Positions 1-9,200 of a stretch of 31,850 nt of DNA are shown piece by piece. Each line of letters opens with the position of its first letter. The stretch's first letter is position 1. A program made the translations under genes and the position numbers. This stretch comes from a virus, in the IMG/VR virus record IMGVR_UViG_3300030109_000245, positions 1 to 31,850 of that record, one strand, 5' to 3'. The notes beneath the pieces were generated by a model. That model was not told the origin of the DNA. It ran no database searches and was given only the letters and a program-made list of their open reading frames with translations.

Positions 1-326
1 GGAATGTTTCAACAGTTGATACATATCCAACTAAAGATAGTAAAAGTGATGTAGTCTACAACGTACATTGGAGACTTACAGCAACTGATGATACTAATAA
101 GGATAGTGACGGTAATAACTGGACTGCTACTACTTATGGTTCACAGATACTTGATACTTCAGACCTTTCAAGCTTTACAGCTTTTGCAGATTTAACTGCA
201 AGTAATGTTCAAGGTTGGGTTGAAGCTGCTTTAGGTGCTGACGAAGTTACAGCTATGAAAACTGCATTAGATGCAAATATAGCTGAAAGTATTACACCTA
301 CATCTGTTACTAAAACAATTAGTTAA
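1..326 (+). CDS. C-terminal part of a DUF7936-like phage protein (5' end outside window)
   Basis: An open frame runs in from the left edge (first full codon at base 3) and stops with TAA at 324-326, giving about 107 residues. The visible part contains YNVHWRLTATD and, near the end, VQGWVEAALGADEVTAM followed by a helix DANIAES. This matches my recollection of DUF7936, a small family found next to structural genes in many marine phages; its function is unknown to me. The stop lies 6 bases before the next gene, so it belongs to the plus-strand late operon. The start and the full length cannot be seen. Confidence 0.7.
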   Translation, partial: NVSTVDTYPTKDSKSDVVYNVHWRLTATDDTNKDSDGNNWTATTYGSQILDTSDLSSFTAFADLTASNVQGWVEAALGADEVTAMKTALDANIAESITPTSVTKTIS

Positions 327-332
327 TAAGCT

Positions 333-575
333 ATGGAATTAACACCTTATTTGTTCTGGAACATCTTCATAACATTGGTGTTAGCTCCGGTGCTTTACGG
401 TATTCGTAGAAACGAAGCCGAAGCAAAAAGAATAGACATACTTTTAAATAAAACTCGAGAAGAGATTGCAAAAGACTATGTCACCAAACAAGAAGTAAAA
501 GAAGGAATGAATATCTTAATGGATAGATTAGAAAAACTACATGAAAAGGTTGACAGACTCTTTGAGGTAAAATAA
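333..575 (+). CDS. Small single-pass membrane protein with coiled-coil tail
   Basis: 80 residues. Residues about 7-24 (FWNIFITLVLAPVLYGI) form one hydrophobic segment, followed by a positively charged RR and a long charged helix with heptad-like spacing (residues 28-78). The last base of its stop codon is the first base of the next gene, so the two are translationally coupled. The architecture (N-terminal membrane segment plus coiled coil) is shared with the gene at 11415-11765, and both resemble small phage holin-accessory or membrane-anchor proteins. I do not recognise a named family, so a lysis or tail role is only inferred. Confidence 0.65.
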   Translation: MELTPYLFWNIFITLVLAPVLYGIRRNEAEAKRIDILLNKTREEIAKDYVTKQEVKEGMNILMDRLEKLHEKVDRLFEVK

Positions 576-3394
576 TGGCAAAGAAAAAGAAAAGAACTAA
601 AAAATATAGACCAACATACACTACTGGTGGTAGGGTAGACATGCGTACTGGTGGAAGAGTAAAAGCTCAAGTTGGTGGTATTCCTCAACCTACTGTAAAA
701 GACAGAACTGTAACAAGTCCGGGAATACGAGGAGATGTTTTTGACCCACCTGATGATGAGGACAATGGTGGTAAAGAAGACCCACCTAATGACCCACCTA
801 ATAATCCACCACAGACACCTATCACGCAAGGTCAAGGTCAAGCTTTTAATGCTGCAAGAGGTACAGAATCTTCACAAGCTAGAAGAGAAAGAATAGCTAG
901 AACAGAAGCTGAGACTGAAGCTAGAGCAGCAGGGCAAGTTCCAGAAGCTGCTGTTATTGACCCAGCAGTACAAATAAATGAAAACATTAAGCAAGGCACT
1001 ACAACAATGGCAGAGCCTACTACAGTTACAGGAGAAACAGCAGAGCAAGTTACACCTGAAACAGTTAGAGAAGGACAACTTGATACAGCAACTCAACCAA
1101 CAGAAAGAAGTGCTGCTCAAATATCTGCAGATGAATTAACAACAATATCAGAAGAAGTTACTGTTAATGCTGCTCAAGGTAACAGAGATGCAGTAGTTAA
1201 AGCTAACTTAGAAGAAATTAGAAATCTTACAGAACCTGCAAAGTTTGCAAAAATAGAAAAAAGTGTAGCAGAAGCTGAAAAAGCTGATAATGTTGAAGCA
1301 GTTTTACAATCTAAAATTTATGATAAAGATGTTAGAGGTAGTAAAGTTAATTTAGTTGAAGGACCAGATGCAGAATATAATACTCGTACTGCCATAACTG
1401 ATACTGCTGCTCAAGGTGCTGTAATAAATCAAATAGCTGAAAATGCAGTAGACCTTATAGGTTATGATGCTCTTGAACAAAGACAAGTAACAGGTACTGC
1501 TGCTAAAAATGCTGCTGCAGATATGATAGCAGCTACTGCTTTTATTCCAAAAGATATTGCTGCTGCTATGGTAGAAGACCCTGCAAGTGTTAGAGCTGAA
1601 GTAGATACTCAACCTGTAGAAGTACAAGCTGCTGTAGCTGCTTTACCTCAAGAAGCTTTAGTATCATCACAAATGGAAACATTACTTGGTGGTATGGAAG
1701 ATGGTAATATACCACTATGGGCTAAACCTGCTGTTGATGCAGTTAATCAAAATATGGCTGCAAGAGGTATGTTACCTTCAACAGTTGGTAGAGATGCATT
1801 GTTTAATGCTGTAGTTCAAAGTGCTTTTCCTATTGCTCAAAGTAATGCACAAGCTTTACAAGCTAGAGCAACACAAAATTTAAGTAATCAACAACAAGCT
1901 AATCTACAACAAGCAAGTCAACAACAACAATTAAGATTATCTAATTTAGCAAACAGGCAGACTGCTGAAAGTCAAACAGCACAGATGGCTCAACAAATGG
2001 CTACATTACAAAGTCAATTTAATCAACAAGCTGTAATGACAAGTGCAGAACAAACACAACAAGCTGGGTTAACAGACTTACAAAATAGACAACAAGAAGC
2101 AGTTATAAAGTCTCAAAATGACCAACAAATGAGAATGCAAAATCTTGGTAATGAACAGCAAATAGAAATGGCAGAATTACAAATAGATGCTGCTAGAGCA
2201 GGAGCTGACCAAGCTGCAGAAAATCAAAACAGAATATTAGAAATGCAAACTGCTGCAGACTTTTTATCAAAGAATGCTGGATTTAAACAACAAATGGATT
2301 TAGCTAATTTGTCTAACGACCAACAAATGAGATTAGCTAATTTATCTGCAATGAATCAGGCAGATGCAGAAAGTTTAAGTAATGAGCAACAAACAGACCT
2401 TGCTAACTTAAATAAACAAATGCAAGTTAATATTAGAAATAAAGAGTTAGCACAACAGATGAATGTAGCTCAGTTAAATACTGACCAACAAATGGCTATA
2501 CAAAATGCTTCTATACAAGCAAATTTAGATTTAACTAAATTTAATACAGAACAACAAGTAGAATTAGCTAATAGTAAGTTTATGCAAACTGTAACATTAC
2601 AAAATATGAATGCTCAACAACAATCATTTTTACAAGATGCTACAGCTTTAGCATCACTTGATATGGCTGCAGTAGACCAAAGAACTAAAGTAGCTATGCA
2701 ACATGCTCAAGCATTCTTACAAATGGATATGAGTATTTTAAATAATAATCAACAAGCACGTATGATGGAAGCACAGCAAGAGCAACAAAGAATACTATCA
2801 AATCAATCTGCTGAAAATGCTGCTGCTCAATTTAATGCTGCTAATGAACAACAACGAGACCAGTTTATGATGAGTCTTGGTGCACAAATGGAACAGTATA
2901 ATGCTTCACAAAATAATGCAATGGAACAGTTTAATGCTAGTCAAAATAATGCAGCCGAAGCTAGAAGAGCTGGTAGAGAAGCAGATGTTGAAAAATTTAA
3001 TGCACAGCTTATAACTCAAGTAGACCAATTTAATAGTCAACAAGATTTTGCAAGAAATAATTGGAATGCACAGAATGCTGCAGCAGTTGAAGCTTCTAAT
3101 GTACAATGGAGAAGACAAGCTAATACAGTTAATACTGCTGCTCAGAATCAAATTAATATGCAGAACGCAATGAATGCATTTAACATGAGCAGTCAGAACC
3201 AAGCATTTTTATGGCAAGAATTAAGAGACCAAGCTGATTTTGATTTCAGAGCTTTTGAAAATCAAGAAAACAGAAATGCTCAAATACTTGCAACAGCTAT
3301 TGCTAATGAAGGTAAAGCTGGTGAAAAATATGATGATTATTTAACACAACTTATTTCATCATTACGTAATTCATACACAGCAGGACTAGGATAA
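575..3394 (+). CDS. Very long Gln/Ala-rich hendecad-repeat virion protein
   Basis: 939 residues. Residues 1-35 are strongly basic (KKKKRTKKYRPTY, then two TGGRV motifs), followed by a Pro/Asp-rich low-complexity stretch. Residues about 100-420 are Ala/Glu-rich helix-forming sequence. Residues 429-912 consist of 44 consecutive 11-residue units with no insertion or deletion, most starting QQ and carrying Leu/Met at position 5 (for example QQMRLANLSAM and QQMAIQNASIQ). The last 27 residues leave the repeat. Eleven-residue repeats favour straight, slightly right-handed helical rods, as in tail tape-measure proteins and some fibre shafts. The position in the structural block supports a virion role (tail fibre shaft, or internal or tail protein). 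The exact function is not recognised. The start ATG overlaps the preceding stop by one base. Confidence 0.8.
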   Translation: MAKKKKRTKKYRPTYTTGGRVDMRTGGRVKAQVGGIPQPTVKDRTVTSPGIRGDVFDPPDDEDNGGKEDPPNDPPNNPPQTPITQGQGQAFNAARGTESSQARRERIARTEAETEARAAGQVPEAAVIDPAVQINENIKQGTTTMAEPTTVTGETAEQVTPETVREGQLDTATQPTERSAAQISADELTTISEEVTVNAAQGNRDAVVKANLEEIRNLTEPAKFAKIEKSVAEAEKADNVEAVLQSKIYDKDVRGSKVNLVEGPDAEYNTRTAITDTAAQGAVINQIAENAVDLIGYDALEQRQVTGTAAKNAAADMIAATAFIPKDIAAAMVEDPASVRAEVDTQPVEVQAAVAALPQEALVSSQMETLLGGMEDGNIPLWAKPAVDAVNQNMAARGMLPSTVGRDALFNAVVQSAFPIAQSNAQALQARATQNLSNQQQANLQQASQQQQLRLSNLANRQTAESQTAQMAQQMATLQSQFNQQAVMTSAEQTQQAGLTDLQNRQQEAVIKSQNDQQMRMQNLGNEQQIEMAELQIDAARAGADQAAENQNRILEMQTAADFLSKNAGFKQQMDLANLSNDQQMRLANLSAMNQADAESLSNEQQTDLANLNKQMQVNIRNKELAQQMNVAQLNTDQQMAIQNASIQANLDLTKFNTEQQVELANSKFMQTVTLQNMNAQQQSFLQDATALASLDMAAVDQRTKVAMQHAQAFLQMDMSILNNNQQARMMEAQQEQQRILSNQSAENAAAQFNAANEQQRDQFMMSLGAQMEQYNASQNNAMEQFNASQNNAAEARRAGREADVEKFNAQLITQVDQFNSQQDFARNNWNAQNAAAVEASNVQWRRQANTVNTAAQNQINMQNAMNAFNMSSQNQAFLWQELRDQADFDFRAFENQENRNAQILATAIANEGKAGEKYDDYLTQLISSLRNSYTAGLG
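1859..3310 (+). repeat. 44 tandem 33-base (11-codon) repeats inside the rod protein gene
   Basis: Counting outward from the unit that starts at residue 572, 13 units lie upstream and 31 in all run downstream, in strict 11-residue register (44 x 11 = 484 residues, 429-912). The DNA shows this as CAACAA or a related codon pair recurring every 33 bases. The units are degenerate: hydrophobic residues at two positions and the leading Gln pair are kept, but identity between units is low. This points to an old repeat held by structural constraint, not a recent duplication. Confidence 0.85.
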
Positions 3395-3398
3395 AATT

Positions 3399-4076
3399 AT
3401 GGGATTTTTAAGAAAAGTAGGAAGAAAAATAAAAAAGAAAGTTAATAAACTTTTTGGTAGTAAGTTTGGTAGTATCATAGGAGGCATAGGATTGTCTATG
3501 ATGTTCTTTGGTGGAGCAAAAGCTTTATTTGGTAAAGAAGGGTGGTGGAAAAATTTTTCAGAACGTATAAAGGATAGTAACTTCTTTGGTAGAAATAATG
3601 TAGCTGATGCTGCAACAGAAGCAGTTAATGTTCTTGAAAGCCCAAGAATTGTTGATTCATCAAATGTAGATTTAATACCAGTTGATAATGTAGTAGATAC
3701 ACCTATAAAATACAACTATAATGAAAAAGGAAAATTAATTGGTTCTGAACTCGGTGAAGTTGGTAAAGATGCATTTGTTTCTTCTAAAGGTAATATACTA
3801 TCTTCTTTTAAAGAAAGTGAATTTATACCTAATGTAGCAGAAGGTTTAACTACTTCATTAGCAATTAGTGCAGTCCAAGGAGAACCAGAAGAACAATTTA
3901 TTAGTGGTGGTATAGCTTCTCAACCACCAATGGAAGCTTCACAAAATGCATACTTAGCAGAAGTTCAAAATCAAATGCCTCAATATCAAGGAACTAACTT
4001 TCAAAATTTAAATCAAAGTTTATTCTATGGAACTTTAAGTCCAGATTATTTATTAACACAAACAAGAATGGGATAA
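3399..4076 (+). CDS. Putative internal virion / DNA-ejection protein, basic and amphipathic N-terminus
   Basis: 225 residues. The first 22 residues are very basic (FLRKVGRKIKKKVNKLFG). They are followed by a glycine-rich hydrophobic helix at about 23-44 (SIIGGIGLSMMFFGGAKALF) that could insert into a membrane, then a polar Gln/Asn-rich C-terminus. It sits between the rod protein and two further structural genes, separated by 4-base gaps. A basic N-terminus plus a Gly-rich membrane helix is typical of small ejection proteins in podoviruses. That role is inferred from architecture and position only. Confidence 0.6.
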   Translation: MGFLRKVGRKIKKKVNKLFGSKFGSIIGGIGLSMMFFGGAKALFGKEGWWKNFSERIKDSNFFGRNNVADAATEAVNVLESPRIVDSSNVDLIPVDNVVDTPIKYNYNEKGKLIGSELGEVGKDAFVSSKGNILSSFKESEFIPNVAEGLTTSLAISAVQGEPEEQFISGGIASQPPMEASQNAYLAEVQNQMPQYQGTNFQNLNQSLFYGTLSPDYLLTQTRMG

Positions 4077-4080
4077 GATT

Positions 4081-4677
4081 ATGGCAATATCAGAAAAAGC
4101 AACAAAATTTATATCCGATAGTTTTGAACAAGGTAAAGCTATTCCGGGACAAAGTTTAACTAATGCACCAGACCAGCCTTATAACTGGGAAAAACCTGCA
4201 GAATATACTAATCCTAAAGAAACTATGATGTATATCTTTGAACAGCTTACAGTACCAGAAACAGTTACTAATATGTTATTATCATTAAGTAATGGTGTAG
4301 GTGTTATTGATATTGCTTCTAGTGTTCTTTATTCAGGATTTTTAGAAGGTAAATGGAATCCAGATTTAATGACACTAATGATGGAGCCAACTATGTTTAT
4401 GATAATGGCTTTAGCTGAAAAAGCAGAAATAGATTATGTTTTAGATTCAGGAGATGATGTAGCAGTTAAAGAAATGTCACCAGAAAAACAATTACAAACT
4501 TTAGAGGGTGGTATTAATGAATTAGATAATATTAGAAAACAAGCTGCTAATAGAGTTAATCCACAGTCAGTTCCTGCAGAAATTAGAGAAGTTATTGAAG
4601 AAACTGAAATACCACAAAGTTTATTAGATAAAGTAAAAAAAGAAAAAAGTAATAGTTTATTAGCAAGAGAGGAATAA
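4081..4677 (+). CDS. Conserved marine-phage structural protein of unknown function
   Basis: 198 residues. It contains IPGQSLTNAPDQPYNWEKP at residues 22-40, a segment GFLEGKWNPDLMTLMMEP at about 87-104 and MIMALAEKAEID. I recall similar proteins, with the same Pro-Trp N-terminal motif and the G-KWNPDL motif, in marine T4-like and podovirus-like phages, where they lie among virion genes. The middle region is hydrophobic but not a clean membrane helix, and the C-terminus is charged and helical. It starts 5 bases after the previous stop. The precise role is unknown. Confidence 0.6.
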   Translation: MAISEKATKFISDSFEQGKAIPGQSLTNAPDQPYNWEKPAEYTNPKETMMYIFEQLTVPETVTNMLLSLSNGVGVIDIASSVLYSGFLEGKWNPDLMTLMMEPTMFMIMALAEKAEIDYVLDSGDDVAVKEMSPEKQLQTLEGGINELDNIRKQAANRVNPQSVPAEIREVIEETEIPQSLLDKVKKEKSNSLLAREE

Positions 4678-4678
4678 G

Positions 4679-6202
4679 ATGTCAGATTTTTTAAAAAGTT
4701 TATTAGATAAAAATCCGGGTTCACAAACAGGTGAGCTTATTGGAGCTTATCTATCTGGTAGAGATAAAAAAGATAATAGAGCTAGAAATGTTTTATTAGC
4801 ATCTTTATTTTTTAATGCTAAAGAAGCTTCTATGCAAAGTAAAGTTAGAAAACAATTAGAAGAACTTGAAAGAAATAAAACTTTAGAGGTTGCTAAGTTA
4901 AATAATCAATGGACTAAAAGAGTTAATTTATCAAATCAATATGAAAATATTCAAAAGAATGGAGCTTTAAATTATTATAAAACTCAAGCTGAACAAGCTT
5001 TTAATGATGAACATATTAAAGATAAAGAATTAATGAGTTTACAAGGTGGAGATGTTGCAGAGTATAAACTTAATTGGATGACAGATTATGCAAACAAACA
5101 AAATGAAAAGTTTATAACACAATATAATAATATAGATAAATCTATTACTACTAAAGAAGAATTTACAAAACCTTACATGGATTATTATAGAGCACAACAG
5201 GAACAAATTGCTGCACCTGCTAATGTAAGTTTAGTGCATAAAGCATTTGGAGCTATAGGTATTGGTAAAGATAAACAAGAGTATGCTGATAAAGTAGAAG
5301 AGCTAAAACAAAGAAGACAAGTTAATCAAACTAGAATATTAACATATACTGCAGAGGATGTAGCTCGTATTCAAAAAGAAAGAGGAGATGTTGAAGGTTT
5401 AAAAATTAGTGGTGCAGATTTAAATACTTTATTAAATAATAGTGGTTTAAATGAAAGTGACCAAGATAGTTTAAGATTGAGAAGAGGAGTTAGAGAACAA
5501 TGGAGAGCAAATGGTATGACGTATCAAGCTGCTCAAAATGCTATTGCAGCATATGAAGAAGGATTTAATGCTAAAATTAATTTATCAAAACTTAATGAGG
5601 CTGAAGCAAGATATATAGCATATTCTCCTGAACCTGAAAATAAAAATTCTATAGAATATCAAAGTTGGGAAAGAGGATTAAATAAAGCTAAACGAACTGC
5701 ATTAGGTATTGAAGATTTAAGTCAAGATACTATTGATAAAGCTAATACTATATTTGATTTAACAGCTATGATTAATGAAAATAAAAATAATGGTAAAAGT
5801 ACTGAAGTATTAGAAAAAGAAAGACAAGAATTTTTAGAAGACTATATTGGAGAAATACAAAGAAAAGCTGTTGGTGGTGTTGATATGGCAACAGTACAAG
5901 CACAAATTTTTGCGTCAAGAATGGCAGTAGTATATGGTATGATAGATGATAATCCAAGCCTTACTAAAGATACTCAATTATCAGATATTGCTATAACTCG
6001 ATTACCTGATGAAGTTCAGACAGCTATTGAGGGTATGAGTATAGAAGACATAAATCGGAATGAAACAGTATTAGGAGATAGTAAACAACTATTTAGAAAT
6101 TTACAACAACAAACATATGTTACACAACAATATAATATTGCAATAGCATTTACTGACGATATTGATTATGAAAATTCAGACCCACTTGGTTTATTAAAAT
6201 AA
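4679..6202 (+). CDS. Hypothetical virion protein, helical and Lys/Asn/Glu-rich
   Basis: 507 residues with one base between the previous stop and this ATG. It is predominantly helical and polar, with coiled-coil-like stretches around residues 55-90 and 345-385. No signal peptide, membrane segment or catalytic motif was seen. Placement between structural genes and directly before the 1352-residue ejection-type protein suggests an internal virion protein, by analogy with the gp14-gp15-gp16 order of T7. No sequence family is recognised, so this assignment rests on position. Confidence 0.55.
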   Translation: MSDFLKSLLDKNPGSQTGELIGAYLSGRDKKDNRARNVLLASLFFNAKEASMQSKVRKQLEELERNKTLEVAKLNNQWTKRVNLSNQYENIQKNGALNYYKTQAEQAFNDEHIKDKELMSLQGGDVAEYKLNWMTDYANKQNEKFITQYNNIDKSITTKEEFTKPYMDYYRAQQEQIAAPANVSLVHKAFGAIGIGKDKQEYADKVEELKQRRQVNQTRILTYTAEDVARIQKERGDVEGLKISGADLNTLLNNSGLNESDQDSLRLRRGVREQWRANGMTYQAAQNAIAAYEEGFNAKINLSKLNEAEARYIAYSPEPENKNSIEYQSWERGLNKAKRTALGIEDLSQDTIDKANTIFDLTAMINENKNNGKSTEVLEKERQEFLEDYIGEIQRKAVGGVDMATVQAQIFASRMAVVYGMIDDNPSLTKDTQLSDIAITRLPDEVQTAIEGMSIEDINRNETVLGDSKQLFRNLQQQTYVTQQYNIAIAFTDDIDYENSDPLGLLK

Positions 6203-6208
6203 ATAATA

Positions 6209-9200
6209 ATGTCATCTTTGTACGAAAAATATAAGTATGAAAATAATTTAAAGTCAGTAAACGATTTAGAAGAATTACGTAGACTTTATAATAATAATCC
6301 CACTTACAAAAAAGAATTTGGATTTGCAGAATTTGTAGATATTGCTACTAAAAATTCTAGTGAACCTTTAAGTTCTGAAATAAAAAATATTGTATCTCCT
6401 GAAATAAAACCTGACCCTTTAGAAGCAGACCCTAACTTTTATAAAAAACAATTTAAACCAACTTATCAAGATTGGATAGGCGATAACATGCCTTTAAAAA
6501 ATTATAGAAAAACTGTGGGTGGTATAGCTAATGAATTATTTACAGGTGGTGCAAAATTAGTAAGTGAAGCTGCTTTAAAATTAAACACTTATGGACAAAG
6601 AGAAACTTTAGAAAAAATTGCTAAAGATAAAAATATTTCTTATAGTGAATTAGTAAATCAAATAGAAAAAGATAGTAATAAAAGAATAGATAAAGGTTCA
6701 GCTACATTATTAAGACCAGTAGTAGGTGCTGATATTTACGATGGAGATACTATTCAACAACCAGAAGGTATTATAGGAACTGGAGCAGTAACTATAGCAC
6801 CTTTTGTAAGTGTATTTCGTAGAGCTAGAAACTTATTTGGTACTCGAGCTGATGATGCTTTAAAAAGAACAGGTAAAAAAGCAGACACTAAAAAACTTTT
6901 AACAGCTAAAAAAATTGAACTAGGTAAAGATTTAGCTGCTGCTGAAATATCATCGCAAGTTTTATTTGCAGATGACCCTGAAGTATTTATGGTTGCTAAA
7001 TATATTAATGAAAATATAGAGAATACTGTATTAGATGATAGTTTTGTTGGAGACTTTTTTGAATATTTAGATGCTGATGAAAATAGTAGTTCTACTCAAC
7101 GAAGATTAACTCTATTATTAGATGGTGCAGTTTTTACTGGTATTATAGGAGGAGGCTTAAAAACTGTGTCTCTTACTAAAGATAAGTTAGCTGAAGTATT
7201 AAAAAGAATAAAAAGTAATTCAGAATTAAAAGAAGGATTTAAAAGAATGTTAGCTCCTTTAAAAGAAAAATTAGAACCTTTTACTCCTAATAAAATTAAA
7301 GACAAAGTAGATGATGATGTTTTTGTAGACATACCTTTAGAAGGTCGTGGTATTAAAAGAGAAGCTACTAGAATTTTAAATGGTGTTAGAAAGCTTAGAA
7401 GAAAATATTTTACTTCTAGAGGTTATTATAATTCTGAAATGCATAACATTATTTTAGATGGTGAATTAGCTAAAGCTGGATTTGAAAAACAAGCAAAAAA
7501 TTTATTAGATGATTTAACTTATCAATCTAAACAGCTTGTAAAAGAAGGTGAATTTAATGGTTCTCAGGTTACTAAAATGTTAGAAGATTATTTATCTGGT
7601 AATATAAAATTAAAAGAATTACCTGAAGGATTACAGAGTGTAGCTTTAAGAACTAGAGATACTATAGATGATTTAAGTAATTTATTATTAGAACAAAAAA
7701 ATATACCTGAAGATTTAAAATTTGTTATTAGAAGTAATATAGGTAAATATTTAAGAAGAAGTTATGAATATTTTGAGAATCCTAGTTATAAACCAAGTCA
7801 AGATGTTATAGATGGAGCAGTTGAAAGTATTGCTGAAAAATTAGCTGGTAGGTCTATTCAAACTTCTTTATTTGATGATACTGCAAAATTAAGCATAGAT
7901 AAATATAGAGATGAGGCTAAAGAAATTGTAGAGGGTTTATTAGGCGATAGAAAAAATATGGACTTTTATTTAGATAAAGTTTATGGATTTAAAAAAGCAG
8001 ATATTTTATTTCAAACTAGAAAAGAAATAGATGAACCTTTACGTAAATTTTTTGGACAAAGAGAAACTGAAGACATAGGAAAAACTGTTTTTACCACAAT
8101 AGAAACTCTTGGAAAATATTTGTCTGATGCTAAAATGTATGATGATTTATATACTAAAGGTAAAGGTAAATGGTTTTTTGAAGAAACAACCGATGCAGTA
8201 ACAAGAACTAGAACATCCGGAGTTATTCAAGGTAAACAATTTGGTGCGTTAGATGGAATGAGAACCACTAAACAAATAGCTAAGTTTTTTGAAAAGACTT
8301 CTACTGGTACTTTTGAAAGATTATTATCTCCTTTATTAGCTGTAAAAGGTGTTGGACAAGCTGTTGCAACTGTATATAGTTTTACAACTCATGCTCGTAA
8401 TACTATTGGTGGTGGTATTATTATGGCACAAAATGGATTAAATCCTTTTGATAAAGAAACTCGAAATGCTTTTAAAACTTTAACAAATGAATTATATACT
8501 AGAACCCCTAATAAAAATAAAGCTTTAGAAGATTTATATATTAAATATCAAAACCTTGGCATAGTAAATCAAAACGTTAGAATAGGTGAATTTAAAAAAT
8601 TAATAAATGAAAATATAACAGATGCTAATTGGGTAAAAAAATTAGACAGAGCATTTGCTGGTCAAGCTTATGGTGGTGCTAAAAAATTATTTAATAAAGT
8701 AACAGATACTTTTAATAAAACTTATGTAGCTGAAGATGATATATGGAGAATAGCTTCTTTTCAAAAAGAATTAAATGTTCTTAAAAAAGCATTTCCTAAT
8801 AGAAGTATAGATGAATTAGAAAGAGAAGCAGCTACTATTATTAGAAATACTTTCCCTACTTATAATTTAGTTCCTTTAGGAGCTAGAGAATTAAGAAAAG
8901 TGCCTGTATTTGGTAACTTTTATTCTTTCTTTGCAGAAAGATGGAGAAATAATTATCATACTTTAATGAGAGGTATGGAAGAAATTAGGTCAGGTAATCC
9001 AGACTTAATTGAAAGAGGTTACCAGAGATTAGCTAGTCAAATGGCTGTGGGTTATTTAGGTAGTGAAGGTGTTAATAGATTTACTAAATATGCATTTGGT
9101 GTTAGTGATGAAGAAGAACAGGCTATAAAAGATTTAGCATTACCACCTTGGTCAAATAATGGAACTATAGGATATAAACGTGATAAATTTGGTAATATAT

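Noticed and set aside
544-575. TTGACA near the end of the 80-residue gene as a promoter
   Set aside because: No acceptable -10 at 16-18 bases spacing; the nearest AATAAT is only 15 bases away and overlaps the next start.
476-841. Minus-strand open frames opposite the rod protein and other late genes
   Set aside because: Ser/Cys/Phe-rich translations that mirror the codon bias of the plus-strand gene. They are shadows, and there are no start signals.
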